From: CAIUKX01 sp964580965
GTDB taxonomy: Bacteria > Bacteroidota > Bacteroidia > Flavobacteriales_D > Crocinitomicaceae
Assembly (NCBI GenBank): GCA_964580965.1
Contig: CAZOLZ010000019.1
Span: forward strand, 1 to 32,691
DNA length: 32,691 nt
Direction of reading: 5' to 3'
Made by a program: the position numbers and the translations under genes. Positions 14,452-22,103 of this stretch are shown one piece after another (positions within the stretch are counted from its first letter, which is position 1; every line of letters starts with the position of its first letter). Below the pieces are notes generated by a model. That model was not told the origin of the DNA. It saw only the letters and a list, made by a program, of their open reading frames with translations, and did not search any database.

Positions 14452-16739
14452 TAAAATTTAAAATTAAACGCTATAGAGGGGATGAATCCAAATAGTCCTG
14501 GTTGTGTATACTTCATGGTCCCATTTTCATCAAAATCTATTCCTATTCTGAATGGCGTTGCACGATTATAAACATTATATCCTCCGAAATGCCATTCCCA
14601 AGCATATTTTTTTTCCGGTTTCGATTTAATTACAAAATTTATATCTAAGCGATGAGAAGTAGACATCTTATACGAATTTCTTTCAGCATAAACATTGATA
14701 ATCTCTACAGATGTCAAACCTGCATTTGGTTGTAAATATTGACCAATTATAGGCGTAAATCTAGCCCCTGTAGCTAATTCAAATATCGCAGAAAACGAAA
14801 CCCTTGGAGATAAATCATACACTCCCACTGCCGTCAAATAATGCCTACGATCATATTTTGCCCAAAATGCTTCACCGTTATTCAATTCATCAAACTTCCG
14901 CTTTGTCCATGAGATTGTATAACCAATCCATCCAGTCAATTTCCCCTCCTCTTTACGAAATAAAAATTCTGATCCACTACTCCATCCTCTTCCTTGTAAG
15001 AGAATACTTTCAAAGTTATCATTGAGTATCAAATTACTTCCCTCGCGATATTCAGTCAAGTTTTGCATGTACTTATAATACCCTTCAATAACAAATGAAG
15101 ATTTTAACTTGGGAAAATATAAATTATAAGATGTTGCAATCTGATCTGAAATTTGTGGCTTTACATTTTCAGTCACTGGATACCAAAGATCTGTTGGTAA
15201 CGAAATAGCAGAACTTGATACACGGTGCATGTATTGCATCATTCGAGAAGCAGATGCTTTCAAGGACATTTTATCATTTAAGATTCTTGTTGCATTGATT
15301 CTTGGTTCTATTCCTCCATACATTTTGCTAGAAATAATCCCAGAAGACAATCGAAGCCCTCCGTCTATTTTCCACTTCTGATTTAACTCTTTATAATAAT
15401 TAGCATAAGTAGCTAACTCTCCTGTTGATATTAACTCTCCCTGTTTACTGGTAAGAAATTCTGAAATTTCTCCAGCTGTACTTATTATGTTCGGACGAAA
15501 TCCATGAAGTACACCTTGTAATCCAAATTTTATTTTCGTCTCATTGTCTTTAAAGTAAGTAAAATCATAATTCGATGCTAAATCTCGAATTGCGCTCTGG
15601 ATCAAAATGTTATTTGTTCCATATTGTCCATTAATATCGTAGCGAAACCGTGAGTGTACTATCGATAGATTCGAAAACAATTTCCCGTTAAATAAATGCG
15701 ACCATTGTACCGTCTGTGTGTAATTACCCAACTGAAAACCAAAACCAAATACATCACTTGAATCAGACTCATTTTCTCCATATCGAAGAACATCATTCCC
15801 ATAATAAGAGCTGACCATCAACTTGTCCTTTTCACTAATTCGGTAATGAAACTTCCCGTTTAAATCATAGAAAAAATAAGGTAAATTTTGACCAACCGCC
15901 TTAAACACCTGATCTATATATGTTCTTCTTCCTGAAAGCATTAATGACATTTTATCTTTCCATATTGGCATTTGAACTGTTAAACGTGATGACAATAATC
16001 CAATTCCCCCCTCACCTTCAATACGTTTTTTATTTCCTTCTTTAACTCGAATATCTGTGATGGAGCTTAATCGACCGCCATAATTTGCTGGAAATCCACC
16101 TTTATAAATGGTCATTTGTTTAATGACATCCGGATTAAATATAGAGAAAAAACCAAACAAATGGCCGGGATTATATACTGTCGCTTCATCTACTAAAATT
16201 AAATTCTGATCTCCATCCCCACCACGAACAAAGAAATCTGTACCACCCTCTGTACTTCTGTTAATCCCTGGCAATAATTGCGCTACTTTTATAACATCCG
16301 TTTCTCCCCCAAGAGCTGGTAACTTTTTAGCTTCTTTAATATCTAGCCGAACAACACTAATCTCTGTATTCTTAACATTTTGTTCTCCCGCACTTTTATT
16401 TGCTAAAACAACAACTTCAGAAAGCTCTTGTGATTCCGATGGAACTTCAACATCTAAAATCACATCCTTTGTTGTTTGTACCATTAATTCATAAGGTGGT
16501 TGATTTGCAAAACCGATGACCATCAAAAGAACAGAATCTCCTTTTGGTACATCGAAAGAGAAAAAACCAAATTCGTTTGTAACTGCCCCCGTTTTATACT
16601 CTGGAACAACCACTTTTGTAAAAAGTAATGCTTCCCCCGTCTTCTGATCTTTTAGTTGTCCTGTTATTGTTATTGTTTCTTGTGCATTTCCATTAGAAAA
16701 AAGCATCAAAATAAAAAAACTAAGTATAAAGGTTTTCAA
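14451..16739 (-). CDS. TonB-dependent receptor with carboxypeptidase-like domain
   Basis: 762 residues. A signal peptide (about 1-19) is followed by a carboxypeptidase-regulatory-like beta-sandwich (about 22-105, ITGQLKDQKTGEALLFTKVVV), a plug (about 130-235, GGTDFFVRGGDGDQNLILVDEA and IYKGGFPANYGGRLSS) and a 22-strand barrel ending in IAFNFKF. It imports a large substrate across the outer membrane using TonB energy; the substrate is unknown. The start is TTG at 16739. The frame has a stop five codons upstream, and the next ATG (residue 12) would cut the signal peptide. It is coupled to the DUF4249 lipoprotein downstream. Confidence 0.93.
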   Translation of the reverse strand: MKTFILSFFILMLFSNGNAQETITITGQLKDQKTGEALLFTKVVVPEYKTGAVTNEFGFFSFDVPKGDSVLLMVIGFANQPPYELMVQTTKDVILDVEVPSESQELSEVVVLANKSAGEQNVKNTEISVVRLDIKEAKKLPALGGETDVIKVAQLLPGINRSTEGGTDFFVRGGDGDQNLILVDEATVYNPGHLFGFFSIFNPDVIKQMTIYKGGFPANYGGRLSSITDIRVKEGNKKRIEGEGGIGLLSSRLTVQMPIWKDKMSLMLSGRRTYIDQVFKAVGQNLPYFFYDLNGKFHYRISEKDKLMVSSYYGNDVLRYGENESDSSDVFGFGFQLGNYTQTVQWSHLFNGKLFSNLSIVHSRFRYDINGQYGTNNILIQSAIRDLASNYDFTYFKDNETKIKFGLQGVLHGFRPNIISTAGEISEFLTSKQGELISTGELATYANYYKELNQKWKIDGGLRLSSGIISSKMYGGIEPRINATRILNDKMSLKASASRMMQYMHRVSSSAISLPTDLWYPVTENVKPQISDQIATSYNLYFPKLKSSFVIEGYYKYMQNLTEYREGSNLILNDNFESILLQGRGWSSGSEFLFRKEEGKLTGWIGYTISWTKRKFDELNNGEAFWAKYDRRHYLTAVGVYDLSPRVSFSAIFELATGARFTPIIGQYLQPNAGLTSVEIINVYAERNSYKMSTSHRLDINFVIKSKPEKKYAWEWHFGGYNVYNRATPFRIGIDFDENGTMKYTQPGLFGFIPSIAFNFKF

Positions 16740-16887
16740 TGTAGAGAGTTTTTAGCTTGAATTCAATTAAAAACGGAAAATACACCTTTTTATTTTTTAA
16801 AAATCCATTTTTTTAGATTTATGAGTTGAAAGATAATGGACCATTAAAAAAAGAATACTAACTCTAACAAAATTATTAAAAACAAAA

Positions 16888-16912
16888 AAAGCTGTCCAAA
16901 ATGAACAGCTTT
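16888..16912 (-). terminator. Intrinsic terminator of the atp operon
   Basis: An 8-bp stem has arms AAAGCTGT (16888-16895) and ACAGCTTT (16905-16912) around a 9-nt loop. On the minus strand it is followed by a long T-run. It lies 22 bases beyond the atpG stop. Confidence 0.88.
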
Positions 16913-16934
16913 CAACTATATAGAATAAAATCTT

Positions 16935-17807
16935 TTAGCTATTTAACGCTTCAGCCCCACCAACAATCTCTAAAATTTCGTTAGTAATTGCAGCTTGACG
17001 TGCTTTATTGTAACTAATCGTTAATGTTCTCTTCAATTCTTTTGCGTTATCTGTTGCTTTATGCATTGCAGTCATACGAGCTCCATGTTCTGAAGCATGT
17101 GAATCTAATATTGCTTTAAACAATTGAATTTTTAAAGATTTAGGAATTAAATCCTGAACAATTTCTTGTTTAGAAGGTTCAAAGCTGTAATCAACATTCG
17201 TTGTAACCTCTTCTGTTGTTTCAACAGATTGAATAGGTAATAATTGCTCTGCCTTCACTTCTTGAATCGCAGCATTTACAAAGCTGTTGTATACAACAAC
17301 TACTTTGTCAAATTCTCCTGAAGTAAACAAGTTCATTAATGATTCAGTAATGATTGCTGAATTTGCAAAGCTTAAATTATTGAAGATATCCTCAACATCT
17401 TTAATTGAATCATTGATGTAATAACGATCTGTTTTTTTGAGAGTATCTTTAATTTTTTTACCAAGACATAAAACCTTAGCATTCGGATACTCATTCGCTA
17501 ACATTTGGTTAACTTTTTTGATGATGTTATTGTTAAAAGCACCACACAAACCTCTGTTTGAAGTTACACCAACTATTAATACATTTTTTTCATCTCTTAC
17601 TTCTGAATAAGCATTCTCGGTTAAATCTAAAGTAGCACTGATGTTTTCAAGAATATCTTGTAATTTTTCAGCATAAGGACGCATTTGTGTGATTGCGTCT
17701 TGAGCTCTTTTTAACTTAGCTGCAGAAACCATCTTCATTGCTGAAGTGATTTGCATTGTAGAACCTACTGAAGCAATTCGATTACGTATTTCTTTTAAGT
17801 TTGCCAT
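16935..17807 (-). CDS. atpG: F1 ATP synthase gamma subunit
   Basis: 290 residues, normal for gamma. The N-terminal helix starts MANLKEIRNRIASVGSTMQITSAMKMVSAAKLKRAQ and the C-terminal helix is TDNAKELKRTLTISYNKARQAAITNEILEIVGGAEAL. Together these form the rotor coiled coil. The Rossmann-like middle includes VTSNRGLCGAFN. It is the central stalk linking the c-ring to the catalytic head. It is the last gene of the atp cluster, 63 bases after atpA, with a perfect 12-bp hairpin in that gap and a terminator after its stop. Confidence 0.98.
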   Translation of the reverse strand: MANLKEIRNRIASVGSTMQITSAMKMVSAAKLKRAQDAITQMRPYAEKLQDILENISATLDLTENAYSEVRDEKNVLIVGVTSNRGLCGAFNNNIIKKVNQMLANEYPNAKVLCLGKKIKDTLKKTDRYYINDSIKDVEDIFNNLSFANSAIITESLMNLFTSGEFDKVVVVYNSFVNAAIQEVKAEQLLPIQSVETTEEVTTNVDYSFEPSKQEIVQDLIPKSLKIQLFKAILDSHASEHGARMTAMHKATDNAKELKRTLTISYNKARQAAITNEILEIVGGAEALNS

Positions 17808-17824
17808 TTCAACAGTCGAAATTT

Positions 17825-17855
17825 AAGATAGAGGTTGTATTAAAACCTCTATCTT
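17825..17855 (-). other. Intercistronic hairpin between atpA and atpG
   Basis: Perfect 12-bp arms AAGATAGAGGTT (17825-17836) and AACCTCTATCTT (17844-17855) surround a 7-nt loop, filling the gap between the atpA stop and the atpG start. There is no T-tract after it on the minus strand, so full termination is unlikely. mRNA stabilisation, processing (for example by RNase III) or modulation of atpG translation are options. Confidence 0.65.
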
Positions 17856-17870
17856 GAATCTTTATTCTAA

Positions 17871-19445
17871 TTAATATTTATCTGCGATTTCTTTCGCTAC
17901 TTTTGATAATACACTTGTAGCATTATCAGTATACTTACCTGTCTTTAACTCAGCTAAAACATCTGCATGCTTTGCATCTAAATAGTTCAAAAATTCTGTT
18001 TCAAATTCTTTCACTTTTTCAACAGGAACATTTTGTAATAATCCTTTAGTTCCAGCATAAATAATTGCTATTTGCTTTTCAACTGGATAAGGGTTACCTT
18101 CTCTTTGTTTTAAAATCTCAACGTTTCTTGCACCTTTATCTAAAACACTCTTAGTTGCTTTATCTAAATCTGAACCAAATTTAGCGAATGCCTCTAATTC
18201 TCTGTATTGAGCTTGATCTAATTTTAAAGTACCAGATACTTTCTTCATTGACTTAATTTGAGCATTACCCCCTACACGTGATACAGAAATACCAACGTTA
18301 ATTGCTGGACGAATACCAGAGTTAAATAAGTCTGAATCTAAGAAGATTTGTCCGTCTGTAATTGAAATTACGTTTGTAGGAATATATGCTGAAACGTCAC
18401 CAGCTTGAGTTTCAATAATCGGTAAAGCTGTTAATGAACCTCCACCTTTAACTTTTCCTTTTAAAGATTCTGGTAAATCATTCATTTTAGCAGCAATTTC
18501 ATCACTGTTGATGATTTTTGCAGCTCTTTCCAATAATCTTGAGTGTAAGTAGAAAACGTCTCCTGGGTATGCCTCACGACCTGGTGGTCTTCTTAATAAT
18601 AAAGATACCTCACGGTAAGCAACAGCTTGTTTTGATAAATCATCATAAACAATTAATGCAGGGTTACCTAAATCTCTAAAGTACTCTCCTATTGCAGCAC
18701 CTGCCATTGGAGCATAGAACTGCATTGCTGCAGGGTCAGATGCGTTAGCAGCAACAACTACCGTATAGTCCATTGCACCAGCATCTTGTAATTTTTTAAC
18801 AATACCAGCAACAGTTGATCCTTTCTGACCTACAGCGACATAGATACAGAAAACTGTTTCTCCTCTATCGTGGAATTCTTTTTGATTAATAATTGTATCA
18901 ATTGCAATCGTAGTTTTACCTGTTTGACGGTCACCAATGATTAACTCACGTTGTCCACGTCCGATTGGAATCATAGAATCAACAGACTTGATACCTGTCT
19001 GCATTGGCTCAGTTACTGGCTCACGATAAATAACTCCTGGAGCTTTACGCTCGATTGGCATTTCAAATACTTCACCTGTGATTGGTCCTTTACCATCTAT
19101 AGGCTCTCCTAATGTATTCACAACACGACCTAACATACCGTGACCAACATTGATAGAAGCAATTCTATGCAATCTTTTTGCAGTATCTCCTTCGTTTACA
19201 CTTGAAGATCGTCCTAATAGTACTGCACCAACATTATCTTCTTCCAAGTTAAGTGCTATACCTTGTAATCCTCCTTCGAATTCAATTAATTCTCCATATT
19301 GAACTCCATTTAATCCATAAATACGTGCAATACCATCACCAATTGATAATACTGTACCTACTTCTTGAAGTTCTGTCTCAGATCTGAAACCTGATAACTG
19401 TTCTCTTAAAATTGCAGAAACTTCTGCTGGTTTTACATCTGCCAT
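17871..19445 (-). CDS. atpA: F1 ATP synthase alpha subunit
   Basis: 524 residues. It has an N-terminal beta-barrel (about 25-95), P-loop GDRQTGKT (171-178), and the alpha/beta signature with ALIVYDDLSKQAVAYRE and RRPPGREAYPGDVFYLHSRLLERA. The Arg-finger region is ISVSRVGGNAQ. The subunit alternates with beta in the F1 head and binds nucleotide without catalysis. The beta subunit gene (atpD) is not in the window. Start ATG 19445 gives the typical MADVKPAEVSAILREQL. Confidence 0.98.
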   Translation of the reverse strand: MADVKPAEVSAILREQLSGFRSETELQEVGTVLSIGDGIARIYGLNGVQYGELIEFEGGLQGIALNLEEDNVGAVLLGRSSSVNEGDTAKRLHRIASINVGHGMLGRVVNTLGEPIDGKGPITGEVFEMPIERKAPGVIYREPVTEPMQTGIKSVDSMIPIGRGQRELIIGDRQTGKTTIAIDTIINQKEFHDRGETVFCIYVAVGQKGSTVAGIVKKLQDAGAMDYTVVVAANASDPAAMQFYAPMAGAAIGEYFRDLGNPALIVYDDLSKQAVAYREVSLLLRRPPGREAYPGDVFYLHSRLLERAAKIINSDEIAAKMNDLPESLKGKVKGGGSLTALPIIETQAGDVSAYIPTNVISITDGQIFLDSDLFNSGIRPAINVGISVSRVGGNAQIKSMKKVSGTLKLDQAQYRELEAFAKFGSDLDKATKSVLDKGARNVEILKQREGNPYPVEKQIAIIYAGTKGLLQNVPVEKVKEFETEFLNYLDAKHADVLAELKTGKYTDNATSVLSKVAKEIADKY

Positions 19446-19465
19446 GTTCTGTTGTTTTACACTAG

Positions 19466-19480
19466 TTTGACGTTGTCAAA
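19466..19480 (-). other. Small hairpin between atpH and atpA
   Basis: TTTGAC (19466-19471) and GTCAAA (19475-19480) form a 6-bp stem with a 3-nt loop inside the 35-base atpH-atpA gap. It is short and could be chance, but it lies in the same operon as the two 12-bp junction hairpins. Confidence 0.35.
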
Positions 19481-20014
19481 TTATCTTGTTAAACGTTGTT
19501 TTAATTCTCTAAATTGGTTTGATACTGAAGCATCTATTTGCTTATCTCCCATACGAACGATAAACCCACCTATTAATGCTGGATCAATGTTTTCAGTAAC
19601 TTCTAATTGACCGCTTACATTTTTTTCAACTTTCTCTAAAATAGTTGCCTTAGTAGCTTCATCTAATTTTATAGCTGTAGTTAATGTAATTGGAACAATT
19701 CCTTTGTGCTCTTTTACTATTTCATCAAATGCAAAAGCTATTTGAGCTAAACTATCTTCTCTTCTATTGTTAATGATCATCTTAACAAAATCTGAAGTTA
19801 ACACTTCAAATTGTCCAAATAATTCATTAAAAATCGAAACTTTTTTCTCTGACTTAACAATTGGACTGTTTAAAAGCATTTGAAAATCATGAGACTGATT
19901 ATATATTTCTAACAAATACTTCATATCAGCCAACACTTGCTCAAGCTTATTTTGCTCTAGTGCAAGCTCCAAAAGTGCTTTAGCGTAACGTCCTGCTGCT
20001 TTTGTTCCTTTCAT
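19481..20014 (-). CDS. atpH: F1 ATP synthase delta subunit
   Basis: 177 residues, usual for delta/OSCP. The N-terminal helical bundle starts with AGRYAKALLELALEQN, and the C-terminal domain ends with IDPALIGGFIVRMGDKQIDASVSNQFRELKQ, the conserved delta signature. It ties the peripheral stalk (b) to the top of F1. It is four bases from atpF, so translation is probably coupled. Confidence 0.96.
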   Translation of the reverse strand: MKGTKAAGRYAKALLELALEQNKLEQVLADMKYLLEIYNQSHDFQMLLNSPIVKSEKKVSIFNELFGQFEVLTSDFVKMIINNRREDSLAQIAFAFDEIVKEHKGIVPITLTTAIKLDEATKATILEKVEKNVSGQLEVTENIDPALIGGFIVRMGDKQIDASVSNQFRELKQRLTR

Positions 20015-20018
20015 TTTA

Positions 20019-20519
20019 TTAATTCAAATTAAAATCAGAAGCTAATTTACCAGCTAATGCTTTTTGTTTTTCATCAGAAGCTAACTCAACTCCAACAACT
20101 TTCTCAGCAATTTGAATTGAAAAATCAGCAATTTGCGATTTTATATCAGCTAAAGCTGCAGCTTTTTCAGCATCAATTGCTTCCTTAGCTGAAGTTATGA
20201 TTTTTTCAGCATCAGCTTTTGCGCTATCTTTTGCTTCTTCAATCATTTTGTTAGCTGTTTCTCTCGCGTCTTTAACAATTGCATCTCTTTCAGCTCTTGC
20301 TTCTTTTAACAAGTTTTCGTTGGATGACTTTAATGATTCAATCTCTTTTCTCGCTTCTTCAGCCATATTCAAAGCATCTTCAATCCCTTGCTCACGTTGA
20401 TCTAAAGCGCTTAGAATTGGTTTCCAAGCAAATTTTCTCATTAATAATATTAAAATTATTAAGATAACTGTCTGCATGATAAACAGACCCGGTGAAAAAT
20501 CATTTAATAATTGTTCCAT
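20019..20519 (-). CDS. atpF: Fo ATP synthase b subunit
   Basis: 166 residues. One N-terminal membrane helix (about 11-29, GLFIMQTVILIILILLMRK) is followed by FAWKPILSALDQRE and then a long Ala/Glu/Lys-rich helix (about 40-155) that dimerises as the peripheral stalk. There is a conserved Trp-Lys-Pro after the membrane segment. It is placed 89 bases after atpE, with a strong hairpin between them, and four bases before atpH. Confidence 0.96.
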   Translation of the reverse strand: MEQLLNDFSPGLFIMQTVILIILILLMRKFAWKPILSALDQREQGIEDALNMAEEARKEIESLKSSNENLLKEARAERDAIVKDARETANKMIEEAKDSAKADAEKIITSAKEAIDAEKAAALADIKSQIADFSIQIAEKVVGVELASDEKQKALAGKLASDFNLN

Positions 20520-20559
20520 TCTATATTGATAATTTAAAAATTAAATTCAGTGTTTAAAA

Positions 20560-20596
20560 TAAACCTTTCTGCAACCAACCGTTACAGAAAGGTTTA
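20560..20596 (-). other. Strong hairpin between atpE and atpF
   Basis: Perfect 12-bp arms TAAACCTTTCTG (20560-20571) and CAGAAAGGTTTA (20585-20596) surround a 13-nt loop, 12 bases after the atpE stop. On the minus strand it is followed by TTTTAAACA, a poor T-tract. It may be a partial terminator or a 3'-end stabiliser raising c-subunit expression relative to downstream genes. Confidence 0.7.
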
Positions 20597-20608
20597 AATG
20601 TTCTTGGA

Positions 20609-20797
20609 TTATTTTCCTAAGATCAAAGCACCAAATGCAAGACCTTCCAATAAAGCTCCGATGATAATCATCGCTGTTTGGATTTTACCTGCTGCTTCTG
20701 GTTGTCTAGCAATACCTTCCATTGCTTTTCCACCAATTTGACCTAAACCGATACCACCTCCGATAACGATTAATCCAGCTCCAATTAAATTGTACAT
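20609..20797 (-). CDS. atpE: Fo ATP synthase c subunit
   Basis: 62 residues, short for the family (E. coli 79) but still two membrane helices joined by the polar loop ARQPEAAGKI. The ion-carrying Glu is in GALLEGLAFGALI in helix 2. The Gln/Ser/Thr ligands seen in Na+-type c subunits are not at the corresponding places: Leu replaces the helix-1 Gln, and Gly-Leu follow the Glu. H+ coupling is therefore expected. The protein forms the rotor ring in the inner membrane. It lies 39 bases after atpB and is followed by a strong hairpin. Confidence 0.97.
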   Translation of the reverse strand: MYNLIGAGLIVIGGGIGLGQIGGKAMEGIARQPEAAGKIQTAMIIIGALLEGLAFGALILGK

Positions 20798-20836
20798 AAC
20801 TACTGATTTATATTAAACAAAAAAACTAAATTCTAA

Positions 20837-21958
20837 TTAATGATGATCATGATCAGCCACCGCCATTCCGATGAATAATGATGATAACATCGTAAAAATA
20901 AATGCTTGTAAGAACGCTACCAACACTTCTATCAACATGATAAACAATGATAGCACTAATGACATACCTGTTGAACCAACTGGTCCAAATGAATTTTTCA
21001 AAACAATCATTAAAGCAATTAAACTCATCATTACAAAGTGACCCGCAGTAATGTTCGCAAACAAACGAATCATTAAAGAGAACGGCTTAGTAAACATACC
21101 TAAAACCTCAATTGGCGCTAAAATAATCTTCATTGGTACTGGCACTCCTGGCATCCAGAAAATATGTCCCCAATAAGATTTGTTAGCTGAAAATTGAACG
21201 ATGATAAAAGTGAATATCGCCAAACCAAATGTAACCGCAATTTGACCTGTTACGTTAAATCCTAATGGCGTCATACCTAATAGGTTCAAAATCCAAATAA
21301 AGAAAAACACTGTCAGTAAGTAAGGCATAAATTTTTTGTACTTATGCTCACCTATATTAGGTCTTGCGATTTCATCTCTAACATATATTACTAATGGCTC
21401 TAATGCTCTTCCCAATCCTGTAGGAACTGGTCCTTTTTTGTAACTTTTAGCTAAAGAACCAAAGAACCAAACCATTAGCAAACCTGCTAGTAACATCCCT
21501 ACAACACTTTTAGTGATCGAAATATCTAAAGGCTTAGCATTTGTAGGATGACCATGGTGATCTAACTCAATTTTTCCTTCACTATCTGTTTTATAAATTT
21601 TATCGTGATACAAAACGTAAAAGTTCCCATTACTTTCGACAACTTCTATCTCATGTTCGAATTTTGAAGCTGAGAACATATGAATTCCACCATCCCATAA
21701 AATTACTGGTAATGAAAAACCATAGTGCTTCCCTGTCTCTCCGTCTGTAAAAAAGATAAAATGGTGTGCATCTTGCAAGTGATGCTTGATGTAAGCATTG
21801 ATTTTTTCAGGAGTATTAATCGGTCCATGCTCTGAATGACTTTCCGTATGTTCTCCCTCTTGATGAGCTTCATGACCGTGAGATTCATTTGCCAATGAAT
21901 TAAAAGTCAATAAGATAAACCCGATAAAAATTGCAAATAGCTTACTTACTTTGTTCAT
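20837..21958 (-). CDS. atpB: Fo ATP synthase a subunit with His-rich periplasmic N-terminus
   Basis: 373 residues. A cleavable-looking signal segment (1-24) is followed by a His/Glu-rich stretch (about 25-50) and an extra domain of about 120 residues ahead of the canonical a-subunit, which starts near SVVGMLLAGLLMVWF. The essential Arg is about residue 298 in MIRLFANITAGH. The C-terminus ends in ADHDHH. Extended His-rich N-termini are known in Bacteroidota AtpB. ATG 21958 is chosen over an upstream ATG at 22000 because it places the hydrophobic signal directly after MNKVSK. It is the first gene of the atp unit here; atpI, atpD and atpC are absent. Confidence 0.96.
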   Translation of the reverse strand: MNKVSKLFAIFIGFILLTFNSLANESHGHEAHQEGEHTESHSEHGPINTPEKINAYIKHHLQDAHHFIFFTDGETGKHYGFSLPVILWDGGIHMFSASKFEHEIEVVESNGNFYVLYHDKIYKTDSEGKIELDHHGHPTNAKPLDISITKSVVGMLLAGLLMVWFFGSLAKSYKKGPVPTGLGRALEPLVIYVRDEIARPNIGEHKYKKFMPYLLTVFFFIWILNLLGMTPLGFNVTGQIAVTFGLAIFTFIIVQFSANKSYWGHIFWMPGVPVPMKIILAPIEVLGMFTKPFSLMIRLFANITAGHFVMMSLIALMIVLKNSFGPVGSTGMSLVLSLFIMLIEVLVAFLQAFIFTMLSSLFIGMAVADHDHH

Positions 21959-21997
21959 GTTATAATATGAATTGTAAAAAAATCTTAAAATTTGGTG

Positions 21998-22005
21998 CAA
22001 AAATA
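21998..22005 (-). promoter_or_regulatory. -7 promoter box candidate for the atp operon
   Basis: On the minus strand TATTTTTG matches TAnnTTTG. It would give a leader of about 30-35 nt before the atpB ATG. It lies between the YgiQ gene end and atpB. The -33 box is not clear. Confidence 0.45.
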
Positions 22006-22047
22006 AGCAAATATTTAATAATGAAAAAACTTTTTGTTTGATTGCTG

Positions 22048-22079
22048 AAAAAAAGAGGCTGTTTTTTTAAACAAAAAAC
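22048..22079 (-). terminator. Weak A/T-stem hairpins after ygiQ
   Basis: A7-GAGGCTG-T7 (22048-22068) overlaps GTTTTTT-loop-AAAAAAC (22061-22079). Either could form in the transcript leaving ygiQ and is followed by T-rich sequence on the minus strand. The stems are almost entirely A:T, so termination strength is doubtful. It may be a decayed terminator. Confidence 0.35.
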
Positions 22080-22103
22080 TACTATTAAATTGGAGAAATG
22101 AAT

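Noticed and set aside
20609..20797. Na+-type c-ring because of the Gln in helix 1
   Set aside because: That Gln is two residues off the Na+ ligand position, and the Ser/Thr after the Glu is Gly-Leu, so H+ coupling fits better.
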